Assembly: GCF_003944705.1 (NCBI RefSeq)
Contig: NZ_RWIS01000004.1
Span: 1-64,000, forward strand
DNA length: 64,000 bases
Reading direction: 5' to 3'
Source of the DNA: Hymenobacter metallilatus
GTDB taxonomy: Bacteria; Bacteroidota; Bacteroidia; Cytophagales; Hymenobacteraceae
Shown here: positions 1 to 8,095 of the stretch, piece by piece
Layout: each line of letters begins with the position of its first letter
Position numbering within the stretch: position 1 is the first letter of the stretch
Position numbers and translations under genes: made by a program
Notes under the pieces: generated by a model
Seen by the model: the letters and a program-made list of their open reading frames with translations, nothing else
What the model was told of the DNA's origin: nothing
Databases searched by the model: none

Positions 1-107
1 GGTTAGCCTGCTTTCGCCGCGTGGTCGTTGATTACGAATTCACTCCCGCTAGCCATGTTGCTTGGCTATTACTAGCTAACATCACTATGTCGCTCAATCG
101 GGTCTGA
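1..107. other. Window-edge segment, no gene seen
   Basis: No coding frame is supported here. The segment is of mixed composition, unlike the very AT-rich frame that follows. It contains two GAATTC hexamers, at 36-41 and 106-111. The second one overlaps the in-frame TGA (105-107) that closes off the STAND frame upstream. The composition switches at that point, so this may be an insertion, deletion or assembly junction. Confidence 0.4.
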
Positions 108-173
108 ATTCCCAAACACGCTCTAAAGAAAATACAACTAGAATATTTACAATCATACTCTAAACACAAGCAA

Positions 174-2024
174 GTGCCTTACTATATAAATGCTAAAAGT
201 TATGCCTTTAACGAATCTTATTATCAAGACAAGCTCCAACGAGAAATAGCTGCATATTACACCACGAACAAAGCAGATGCCGGCAGTATAATTGAAGACA
301 AGAGTTTGATCCTATTGATTGATAATATTGATTTGAGCAATGCACATACAGCAGATTGGTTACAGCAAGTGCTTTCTGCGCATCCAAATATCCGTCTGAT
401 ACTTTGCGCTAATGAAACACCAGACAATAAATACAAAGACTTGCTTATAAATGGAAGAAAAGTAACAAAAGTGTTTTTTCACACATTGAAGAAAAAGCAA
501 ATAAAAGAACTAGCTCATAAATTATACGGTGACACAGAAGATAAAACTGAAATTGTCAAAAAAATTGGAGATATTTTCAATATGCTCGCAATTCCTTTTG
601 ATTTTTGGAGCGTATCATTATTCATGTGGGTTTTTAAAGAAAGTAGTTCTTCAATACAAAATGACGTAGGTCTAATAGACCTATATATTGAATCAATACT
701 AGAAAGAGAAAAGTTAGTTAAAAATAAAATTAGCTTTGGATTTGAAAGTTATAAATTATATTTAGCCAATTTAGCAAAGTACTTATTAAGTAAACCAGAT
801 AAATTTTATTCTGCGTCATATTCAGAAATAATAATATTTACAGAAAAGTATTTAGAGAAAAACCCCAGAAATGACATAGAGCCCAGAAAAGTATGGGATT
901 ATGTTGAAGAGAAAGGAATAGTAAAACAAAATCCTGATTCAAGCTACACATTCAGATTAAATGGAATATTCGAATATTTTCTATCTTACTACATGAAAAA
1001 CGATGCAGACTTCAGAAATAGAATAATTGAAGATAATTTTGCTTATTTAAGCTTTAAAAATGAGCTAGAAATGTATGCTGGATCAAATAGAAGAGATGAA
1101 GATTTTTTATTGAGAATATACAATAAAACCAAAAATATATTCTCTAATGTACAATTAGAATTTGCCGAAATAAATATCGAAAGCTCTATACAGTCCTTAA
1201 CTTGCAACCCTAATGATGAGTTAATAAAAAAGGGTGTAAGTGAATTCAAAAAACTTTCTGAAGAAGAAAGAGATAATTTAGAAGATGATGCTATTTCAAC
1301 TAATATCATGTTAGCAGACCGCAACTGCGAAGTACGAGTAAAAGACGCTGTTGAACTCGATAGCAACGATATTTTTTCATTAGAGAAATCACTTTATATA
1401 CTAGGAAGAGTATTTAAAAATGCAGACCAAATTGACAATGTAGAACTAATAAATGAAATATTCGATTACATTATCGATTCTACATGCAAGTGGGGATTAA
1501 AAATGTTTCAAACACTTAAATTAACAGAAATTAATGACAACGAAGGAAAGACTCAACATGAAAAAATCCTTCAATTAATGCAACAATTACTCCCCGTTAT
1601 TGTCGAAAGCAGAATATTTGACATGATTGGCGCAAGCAACATGCAAAATATCATAAAACGTAAAATAAAAAATATACAATTAAATAAACCAGAAATTCCG
1701 AATAATCAATTTAAATTATTCATACTAATGTATCTACTTAGTGACATTGATTTAAGAAAAAATATTGATTACATATCCGAATCTATGGAAAGCATAAAAG
1801 CCCCTATATTGAAATATGGAATAATTTTAAAAATACTCTATTATATGCATTTTAAAGTCGATGAATTACCTGAAGGTATCAGAAAAGACATTGACACTAG
1901 ACTCAAAACAATATATTCAAAAGCTCAAAAAAACTTCACTGGAAAGGCGAGTGATGACAGTATTAGTAACTCTATAACTAACATAGATAAAAGAAGACTT
2001 GTTAGAAAAATAAAAAATAGATAA
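174..2024 (+). CDS. STAND/NACHT-type NTPase, 5'-truncated
   Basis: The product is 616 aa from a GTG start, but the frame is open back to 108 with coding-like residues, so the GTG is probably not the native start. A Walker B-like segment (LILLIDNID, about residues 45-53) and a following beta-strand (LILCAN) resemble STAND ATPases. The later segment around FEYFLSYYM resembles the winged-helix end of NACHT proteins. The P-loop that should precede Walker B by roughly 60-80 residues is absent, as only 22 further codons exist upstream. The gene is strikingly AT-rich compared with everything after 2.1 kb, which suggests transfer. STAND proteins of this kind are often antiphage sensors (Avs-like), but the exact family was not established. 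It converges on pnkp. Confidence 0.6.
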   Translation: MPYYINAKSYAFNESYYQDKLQREIAAYYTTNKADAGSIIEDKSLILLIDNIDLSNAHTADWLQQVLSAHPNIRLILCANETPDNKYKDLLINGRKVTKVFFHTLKKKQIKELAHKLYGDTEDKTEIVKKIGDIFNMLAIPFDFWSVSLFMWVFKESSSSIQNDVGLIDLYIESILEREKLVKNKISFGFESYKLYLANLAKYLLSKPDKFYSASYSEIIIFTEKYLEKNPRNDIEPRKVWDYVEEKGIVKQNPDSSYTFRLNGIFEYFLSYYMKNDADFRNRIIEDNFAYLSFKNELEMYAGSNRRDEDFLLRIYNKTKNIFSNVQLEFAEINIESSIQSLTCNPNDELIKKGVSEFKKLSEEERDNLEDDAISTNIMLADRNCEVRVKDAVELDSNDIFSLEKSLYILGRVFKNADQIDNVELINEIFDYIIDSTCKWGLKMFQTLKLTEINDNEGKTQHEKILQLMQQLLPVIVESRIFDMIGASNMQNIIKRKIKNIQLNKPEIPNNQFKLFILMYLLSDIDLRKNIDYISESMESIKAPILKYGIILKILYYMHFKVDELPEGIRKDIDTRLKTIYSKAQKNFTGKASDDSISNSITNIDKRRLVRKIKNR

Positions 2025-2075
2025 AACAACAAGGCCTGGGACAATTGTCCCAGGCCTTGTTGTTTTATCTATTTT
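2014..2075. terminator. 62-bp perfect palindrome, bidirectional terminator
   Basis: The two 31-base arms are exact reverse complements with the centre between 2044 and 2045 and no forced loop. The palindrome lies between the convergent STAND gene and pnkp. It contains the STAND stop (2022-2024) and its right end reaches the pnkp stop (2074-2076). A/T-rich outer arms supply a U-rich run on either strand. It probably terminates transcription from both sides. Confidence 0.75.
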
Positions 2076-4848
2076 AAAGCCGCGGGTCGACGGCTTCGCT
2101 TTCCAGGGCCAGCACGCCGAATACGCACTGGTGCACCTCGCGCAGCGGGGCACCGGCCACGAACCGTTCGAGGCCTTCCACGCCCAGGGCGAATTCGCGT
2201 AGGGCCAGGTTGCGCTTGCTTTTCACGTTTCGCTCGCGCAGGCGCTCCAGGTTGCCGGGCAGCAGGTAGTCGGGGCCGTAGATGATGCGCAGGTACTCGC
2301 GGCCGCGGCACTTGAGGGCCGGCTGCACCAGGTGTTTCTGGCCCGCGGGGATGAAGTCGTAGGGCTTCACCACCATGCCTTCGCCGCCGCCGGCGGTCAG
2401 GTCTAGCCACCACTGGGTGGCGGCTTCCACGTCGGCAATATCCTGCAAGTGCACCACGCGGTAGGGCGTGGCCCGCAGCAGGCCTTCATCCTGGAGGCAG
2501 ATGGCGCGCAGGGTTTCCATGTGCCAGGCGTGGTCCTTATCAAAGTACGTGCGGCCCTCGGTGGCGAGCAGGTGGAAGGGGGCCAGCCGCAGATCCTCCA
2601 CGCTGTCCACGGGCCAGCAGTAGCGGCGGTAGGCCTCGGCGTAGTGCTGGGCGGCTTGCTGACGGGCGCTGGTGCGGGCCAGCAGGGCCTCTACCCCGTC
2701 GAGGCCCCGGCTGGCGGCCTGGCTGAGCACGGCCACGGCTTCGGGCAGGGCGGCCGTAGCGGCGGCGGCCACGGCGGCGTACTGGTCCTTGATCAGCTGC
2801 TGGGCCTTAGCCGACCACGGCAGCAGCTCGGCGTCGAGGCAGAGCCAGTCGGTGCCAAACTGCTCCCAGAAGTTGCTGGCCGTGAGGGCCGCCTGCAGCC
2901 GGGTGAGGAAGGCGACTTCCAGCGTAGCATCGGTGAAGAAGTTGCGGCCGGTGCGGGTGTACACCTTGCCCGGCCCCTCGCCCACTACCCCGAAGCGGCG
3001 GCGGGCGGCGTCCTCACTGCGGGCCAGCACCACCACCACGCGGCTGCCCATGTGCTTTTCCTCGCACACCACCCGCTCCTGCCCCTGGCGGCGGAAGTAG
3101 TCGAAGGCCTCGGCGGGGTGCTCCAGCAGGTCGGGCAGGGCCGAGGTTTCGGAGGGGCTCATGGTGGGCGGCAGGTACAGCAGCCACTTGGGGTTGAGCG
3201 CAAACCGGCTCATCACCTCCAGCGCCGCCACTGCGTTTTCCTCCCGAATGGTCACGGACGGCAGCAGGCGCGTCTTGATGAGTTGCTTGCCCGTTACATC
3301 CCGAATGTCGAGCAGGTCATCGTGCGCTTGTTGCGCGGTTAGCTGAGTTGTTAGTTGTTGGTTGTCAGTTGTCAGTTCGTTCTGGTTATCGGCTACGCCT
3401 TCACTAACAACTGACAACTGATTCCTGACAACTGACAACGGCCGGACTGGCTCGCAGTACACCTGGGCGGCGGGCACAGATACCAGCTCCCGCTCGGGGT
3501 AGCGCAGGGCGGTGAGGTGGCCGCCGAACACGCAGCCGGTATCAATATCGATGGTGTTGTTGAGCCACTCGGGCGTGGGTACGGGCGTGTGGCCGTACAC
3601 CACCATGGCCCGGCCGCGGTATTCGGCGGCCCAGTTGTAACGGACCGGCAGGCCAAACTCGTCGATTTCGCCGGTGGTTTCGCCAAACAGCGCGAAGGCG
3701 CGCACGGCCCCCGAGCCGCGGCCCTGCATTTCCGCGCGCATGCCCGCGTGGGCCACCACCAGCTTGCCCCCATCCAGCACGTAGTGGCTCACCAGCCCAT
3801 CCAGAAACTGCCGCACCTGGCTTTTGAACGTGTCAGATTCCAGGGCCAGCTGCTGTACCGTTTCGGCGAAACCGTGCTTCTCGTTGACCTGTTTACCATT
3901 AAGATAGCGCAGCAGCTTGATGTCGTGGTTGCCGGGCACGCACAGGGCCAGCCCGCTTTGCACCATGCTCATCACCAAGCGCAACACCTGGGGCGAAGCT
4001 GGGCCCCGGTCCACCAGGTCGCCGAGGAAGAGGACACGGCGTGAAACCCCACCCCCGGCCCCTCCCCGGTGGGGAGGGGTGCCAGACGTAGAAGAAGCGT
4101 AATCACTATTACTCGTATCACTCGGCTCCCCCTCCCCACCGGGGAGGGGGCTGGGGGGTGGGGTTACGCGCACGCCCAAATCCCGCGCATCCAGTACGGG
4201 CGTTTCCTCCACGGCGTAGCCCAGCTCTGTGAGCAGCTCCACCAGCTCCTGGTAGCAGCCGTGCACGTCGCCGATGATATCGAAGGGGCCGGTGTCCTGC
4301 TTGCGGTTGCTGTAGAGCGGGTCGCGCTGGATGGTTTGCACGGCGTCCACTTCCTCGGGGCCGCGCAGGTGGTAGATGTGGCGGAAACCTTCCTGCTTGA
4401 GCGACTTCAGGCTGCGGCGCAGTTGCTGGCGCTGCTGGGGCACCACGTGCCGGCCCAGGTGCTGACGCTCGGCCCGCTGGCGGTTGCGGTCCTCGGCCAC
4501 GCGGTCGGGCACGTCGAGAATGATGGCGGTGGGCAGTATGTGGTAGTCGCGGGCCAGCTGCACCAGGGTTTTGCGGGCTTCGGGCTGCACGTTGGTGGCG
4601 TCCACCACTGTCAGCAGGCCTCGTTTGAGGCGCAGTCCTACCAGGTAGTGTAGTAAGGCAAACGCATCGGTAGTAGCCGCCTGGTCGTTTTCATCATCTG
4701 ATACCAGCGCCCGGCATTGGTCCGACGACACAATTTCAGTGGCCCGGAACAGCCGCCGCGCAAACGTGGATTTACCGGCCCCAGAGGTGCCGATGAGCAG
4801 GACCAGAGAAAGTTCGGGAAGCTTGAGGGAGGTAGCAGGTTGGGGCAT
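2074..4848 (-). CDS. pnkp: Polynucleotide kinase-phosphatase-ligase Pnkp (RNA repair)
   Basis: The product is 924 aa, starting at 4848; an in-frame ATG at 4911 would add 21 residues without homology. The order is kinase, metallophosphatase, ligase. The P-loop GTSGAGKST is at 20-28. Phosphatase motifs are DVHG (194-197), GDLVDRG (276-282), GNHD (306-309), AHAGM and YGHT. Ligase motif EEKHMGSR has its adenylated Lys at 598, and EGMVVKPYDF and KCRGREYLRI follow near the C-terminus. Bacterial Pnkp heals 5'-OH and 2',3'-cyclic-P ends of cut RNA and works with Hen1, which lies about 3.2 kb upstream on the same strand. The protein exceeds the characterised Clostridium enzyme (about 870 aa) mainly through two repeat-derived inserts, near 228-270 and 471-505. 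Confidence 0.95.
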   Translation of the reverse strand: MPQPATSLKLPELSLVLLIGTSGAGKSTFARRLFRATEIVSSDQCRALVSDDENDQAATTDAFALLHYLVGLRLKRGLLTVVDATNVQPEARKTLVQLARDYHILPTAIILDVPDRVAEDRNRQRAERQHLGRHVVPQQRQQLRRSLKSLKQEGFRHIYHLRGPEEVDAVQTIQRDPLYSNRKQDTGPFDIIGDVHGCYQELVELLTELGYAVEETPVLDARDLGVRVTPPPSPLPGGEGEPSDTSNSDYASSTSGTPPHRGGAGGGVSRRVLFLGDLVDRGPASPQVLRLVMSMVQSGLALCVPGNHDIKLLRYLNGKQVNEKHGFAETVQQLALESDTFKSQVRQFLDGLVSHYVLDGGKLVVAHAGMRAEMQGRGSGAVRAFALFGETTGEIDEFGLPVRYNWAAEYRGRAMVVYGHTPVPTPEWLNNTIDIDTGCVFGGHLTALRYPERELVSVPAAQVYCEPVRPLSVVRNQLSVVSEGVADNQNELTTDNQQLTTQLTAQQAHDDLLDIRDVTGKQLIKTRLLPSVTIREENAVAALEVMSRFALNPKWLLYLPPTMSPSETSALPDLLEHPAEAFDYFRRQGQERVVCEEKHMGSRVVVVLARSEDAARRRFGVVGEGPGKVYTRTGRNFFTDATLEVAFLTRLQAALTASNFWEQFGTDWLCLDAELLPWSAKAQQLIKDQYAAVAAAATAALPEAVAVLSQAASRGLDGVEALLARTSARQQAAQHYAEAYRRYCWPVDSVEDLRLAPFHLLATEGRTYFDKDHAWHMETLRAICLQDEGLLRATPYRVVHLQDIADVEAATQWWLDLTAGGGEGMVVKPYDFIPAGQKHLVQPALKCRGREYLRIIYGPDYLLPGNLERLRERNVKSKRNLALREFALGVEGLERFVAGAPLREVHQCVFGVLALESEAVDPRL
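3334..3438. repeat. In-frame repeat insert in pnkp, second
   Basis: This stretch is built of short GTCAGTTGT / ACAACTGAC units in opposed orientation. It encodes a Q/L/T/S-rich insert (about residues 471-505, with TTDNQQLTT) between the phosphatase and ligase domains. The same vocabulary of units forms the intergenic repeat at 33144-33254. The insert keeps the frame and falls in a linker, so the enzyme is probably still functional. Confidence 0.75.
4039..4167. repeat. In-frame inverted-repeat insert in pnkp, first
   Basis: Two C/G-rich arms (about 4044-4080 and 4129-4165) are imperfect reverse complements around a non-palindromic core. The DNA encodes a Pro/Gly/Ser-rich stretch (about residues 228-270) between the DVHG and GDLVDRG motifs of the phosphatase domain. 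The TPPPSPLPGGEG-type peptide is what such repeats commonly encode. It keeps the frame and both flanking motifs are intact. Confidence 0.75.
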
Positions 4849-4937
4849 AAGAAGTGCCGAGGCCAGAATTGTGCGACTTTTGGATAGATAACGGGTGGTA
4901 AAAATGCGCAAACTCCTCCTTATCTCTGTACTCAGCT

Positions 4938-5456
4938 ATGCCAATATCCCTCGAGCAAATCATCAAAGAAGGTAATATTAGCCCGTTACACTGGGGCATG
5001 AACGGGAAGGATATTGCTCACCGGCTCTCCCATTCCTATCAACTTATTCAGCGGCACCGCCAGGCCAATTACCCGTTCCTGGACTTAGAGGGCGTTGAAT
5101 TATACTTCAGGGGAGACTTATATCAGGAACTGTATCAACTAATTATCCAGGTGTGGCGCATCAGGCCCAAAGCCAGAAAACGCTTCTTTGGTGTTGCCTG
5201 GCTCCATAATAAGTTAACCTACGATAAGGTATTGGGCAACCTTAAGCGGGTAGGCTGGCATTTTACAGCATATACCGGCTCGCAGAAGGAACCCGTACTG
5301 CTGGTGGAGGACAGGGCCCTGTTTCGCTTCTATGATATACCGGAACCAAATGGTGCGTATCTACTATGCAAGGTCGTTGTTCTCTGCCCCCAGGATACTC
5401 AATTCGTTATCGACGAACTAGGAAAGTTACCCTATGAAATGATTCAATCTGGTTGA
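4938..5456 (+). CDS. Hypothetical protein, 172 aa
   Basis: This protein is not recognised. It is soluble, with no signal peptide or membrane segment, and rich in aromatic and basic residues (for example RIRPKARKRFFGVAW near the middle). It is transcribed divergently from pnkp, whose start is 90 bases away, and is followed by a SUKH-type remnant on the same strand. Small unknown genes next to SUKH proteins are often immunity proteins of polymorphic toxin systems, but nothing in the sequence proves that here. Base composition is less GC-rich than the neighbours. Confidence 0.7.
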   Translation: MPISLEQIIKEGNISPLHWGMNGKDIAHRLSHSYQLIQRHRQANYPFLDLEGVELYFRGDLYQELYQLIIQVWRIRPKARKRFFGVAWLHNKLTYDKVLGNLKRVGWHFTAYTGSQKEPVLLVEDRALFRFYDIPEPNGAYLLCKVVVLCPQDTQFVIDELGKLPYEMIQSG

Positions 5457-5487
5457 ATAAAACAGCTTCAGAACGAACCTCCCATAG

Positions 5488-5862
5488 ACGGACATTACAC
5501 TACACCCGCCGGCCAGCGCGCAACAGCTACAGCAACTCGAAGCAGCATTAGGTTTAGTCCTTCCGGCTGACTTTCGGGAGTTTTACGCCTTTTGCAACGG
5601 GTTCAAGTCAGCTGAATTCCTGTTTCACATCACCCCAATCGAGGAAGTACTCCATTTTAAAGCAGAATACCAGCCCCGTCAATTCCTCTTTGCTGAGTAT
5701 GGCGCTTGCGTTGATTTTTGGATGGTGGAAATACGACCGGAAAGCAGCGGCTACCGGATTCTGAGCCAGGGCCAGGATGGAGAAATGGTCCTCCTTACCG
5801 ATTCGCTGGCCTTATTTATCCACCGATTCTTACAGGGCGGCGTTTTTGGATTGCTTGACTGA
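5488..5862 (+). pseudogene. SMI1/KNR4 (SUKH) family remnant without a start codon
   Basis: An open frame of 124 codons runs from just after a TAG (5485-5487) to TGA (5860-5862). The translation has the SUKH N-terminal signature: LEAALGLVLPADFREFY followed by a CNG turn, then IEEVLHF. The end, LTDSLALFIHRFL, is also typical. No ATG, GTG or TTG occurs before the conserved core; an ATT at 5494 is the only weak candidate. It is either a 5'-decayed gene or one using a non-canonical start. SUKH proteins commonly act as toxin immunity proteins. Confidence 0.6.
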
Positions 5863-5934
5863 GCGCTTGAGTTCAACCCCTGACTACTGGATAGAAGCGC
5901 CAATAGAAGCCATTGAAGTCTGACTAGCACCTGC

Positions 5935-7947
5935 CTACCGCCCGCCCGTAATGCGGAACTCGACGCGGCGGTTGAGGCGGCGGGTGGCTTCCTGGTTGTT
6001 GCTGGCGCGGGGCTCGGCCCCGCCCAGGCCCAGGCCCGTAATCCGCTCGGGGGCCACGCCGTGGCTCACCAGATAGGCTTTTACTACGGCCACGCGCTGC
6101 TCGCTGAGCTGCACGTTGAGCTGGGGGTCGCCCTGGTTGTCGGTGTGGCCGCGCAGCTCAATGGTAAGCTGGGGGTTGGTTACCATCAGGGCCAGCAGCC
6201 GGTTCAGGTCGGGGGCAGATGAGGGCAGCAGCACGGCCTTGCCCTGCTCAAACTGCACGTTGTCGAGGCGTAGCGTAGTCCCTGTGTTCAGGGGCCAAAG
6301 TACAATATCCTGACCCGACGGGCCAGCGGGCAGACGGAAAGTAGTATCGGCAGGAACGTAACCGTCCAGCTGAGCCTGCACCTGGTAGAGCTGCGCGGGT
6401 TGGCCAGTCAGCAGAAACTCCCCGGCCGCGGTAAGTCGGCGGATTCCGGCGGGTGCTCCGGGCCCCATAAACTGTACTTGGGCCTGCGGGAGCGGGCGGA
6501 GCGTAACGGCATCCAGCACCCGTCCCAGCCACTCGGCGCCCGCCGAAACGCTCAAAGCAGCGGAGGCAGTGGCAGCGGGCGGGGTGGCGGAGGGCCGGAA
6601 CAGACTGCAGCCAGCCAGGTCCGTGTAGGTGCCGCGCCGTACCCGCGTGGCCCGACGGTGCTCCAGGTCTACTTCAAAAACAGATTTGGGCCCGGCCAGG
6701 AGCAGCCGACGGCGGCCCGTGTTGTCCTGCTCCAGCAGCACGTCGCTGTAGCCACCCTGCTCCGGGAGGCCATCCAGGGGAAATAGCTCGGGGGCGGGCT
6801 GCTGCGTGCGCAGGTCTACTTTCAGCAGGGCCCCGTCGGTGCTGTACACCTCGTAGAGCGTGCCGGTTTCATCGAGGCCAAAGTTGGCGTGGGTACCGGC
6901 TTTGGCAAACCCAATGGCCGGATAATACGCCGCGCGGCGTAAGGGGTCCGCCTCCCACACCACCGCCACCGAATCGGTGGCCGGGCTCACGCGCACCAGT
7001 AAATGCGCGTCGCTGGTCTGGAAATATAAGTCGCCTCGCCGGTCAGTAGCCGCCGAAATCCAGACGTTACCGGGCCCCTGGGCCGGCAGCTCCCAGGCGG
7101 TGTACTCGCCCCGGCGCGTGCCGGGGTTGTAGCGGTACACCCGCTCGGGCTGGTCGGTAGGGGATTTGGTGACGGAATACAGGCAGTTATCGAATCCTTT
7201 GGCCAGGGCGTAGGATTGAAACGGCAAAGCATTGCGGTGAACCGTGGGTGCGGCGGCCAGGCTGGCACTACCGGCCCACTCATGAATACTGCGGCAATCA
7301 TCCTCCCAGATACCATCATGGGTGCGCAGGGCGGCAATGCCGTAGAGTTTCTCGTCGCAAAGCTGGTCGGCGTAGCGGCGGCTGGGCAAGCCCGGCCCGG
7401 CAAAGGCAAACGACTTCACCACCTGGCGGCCGGCTGCCAGGTAGCTGGCCTCCTGGGTGGTAGCGGCCCGGTATTCCACCTGAAACTCGTACCCCCCCCG
7501 CCACAGCCGCCGGCCCAGCACCCGGCTACGGCCCGCCGAGTCGGCAAAGGTATACTCATAGCGAACCTCCTGCACAGCGCCGGCTTCGTGCTGCTCCAGC
7601 TGCACTACCTGGGCCTGGGGCAATGCCGTCAGGGCCTGCCACAGCGAATCGAGGGGGCCAAGGGCCAGGGGCGACAGGTTTACGCGGCTGGCTGGCAGCG
7701 GCTGCACCGTGAAGCGCACCACGGCCGGCGCAGCAGCCCAGGTAGGACCAGCGTAAAAGCTCATGGCCGAAGCCTCCTCCTCGTGCACCTGCCAGCCGTG
7801 CGGATAGGTGAGCTGGTAGCCCGTGCGGGCGTCGGTGAAGGTTTGCCATTCGGCCGGCTGCTGCGCCCGGACCAGCGGCCCGGTAGCTAGTAGCGCCAAA
7901 AGCAACATAATCAGCCGGGCAGGCAGCCCGTCAGGAATAGGTAACAT
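5935..7947 (-). CDS. OmpA-family envelope protein with beta-propeller-like region
   Basis: The product is 670 aa with an N-terminal signal peptide ending near VRA-QQ (about residue 28). A 150-residue domain opening TFTDARTGYQLTYPHGW follows, then a repeat-rich middle that reads like a beta-propeller (DNCLYSVTK, GDLYFQTSD). A carboxypeptidase regulatory-like fold (LGRVLDAVTLRPLPQAQVQF) comes next. The last 115 residues are an OmpA peptidoglycan-binding domain with LRGHTDNQGDPQLNVQLSEQR. It probably sits in the outer membrane or periplasm, tied to the wall. It separates hen1 from pnkp on the same strand and has no evident link to RNA repair. Confidence 0.88.
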   Translation of the reverse strand: MLPIPDGLPARLIMLLLALLATGPLVRAQQPAEWQTFTDARTGYQLTYPHGWQVHEEEASAMSFYAGPTWAAAPAVVRFTVQPLPASRVNLSPLALGPLDSLWQALTALPQAQVVQLEQHEAGAVQEVRYEYTFADSAGRSRVLGRRLWRGGYEFQVEYRAATTQEASYLAAGRQVVKSFAFAGPGLPSRRYADQLCDEKLYGIAALRTHDGIWEDDCRSIHEWAGSASLAAAPTVHRNALPFQSYALAKGFDNCLYSVTKSPTDQPERVYRYNPGTRRGEYTAWELPAQGPGNVWISAATDRRGDLYFQTSDAHLLVRVSPATDSVAVVWEADPLRRAAYYPAIGFAKAGTHANFGLDETGTLYEVYSTDGALLKVDLRTQQPAPELFPLDGLPEQGGYSDVLLEQDNTGRRRLLLAGPKSVFEVDLEHRRATRVRRGTYTDLAGCSLFRPSATPPAATASAALSVSAGAEWLGRVLDAVTLRPLPQAQVQFMGPGAPAGIRRLTAAGEFLLTGQPAQLYQVQAQLDGYVPADTTFRLPAGPSGQDIVLWPLNTGTTLRLDNVQFEQGKAVLLPSSAPDLNRLLALMVTNPQLTIELRGHTDNQGDPQLNVQLSEQRVAVVKAYLVSHGVAPERITGLGLGGAEPRASNNQEATRRLNRRVEFRITGGR

Positions 7948-8095
7948 TCTTCAAAATTACGAATCCTGTTGCTATTTCCGGGCTACTTTTCCCTATGGCA
8001 GCTTTCTATCTATCCTGTCGGCTGCTGTCAGCAAACTCTGTCTAGGCATAGTCCTATATCAGGTATCACCGTTCTGCGCGTTTTGACCTGATTAT

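Noticed and set aside
2449..3342. Long forward frame of 297 codons opposite pnkp
   Set aside because: It is a GC-rich antisense shadow of pnkp, whose catalytic motifs are unmistakable.
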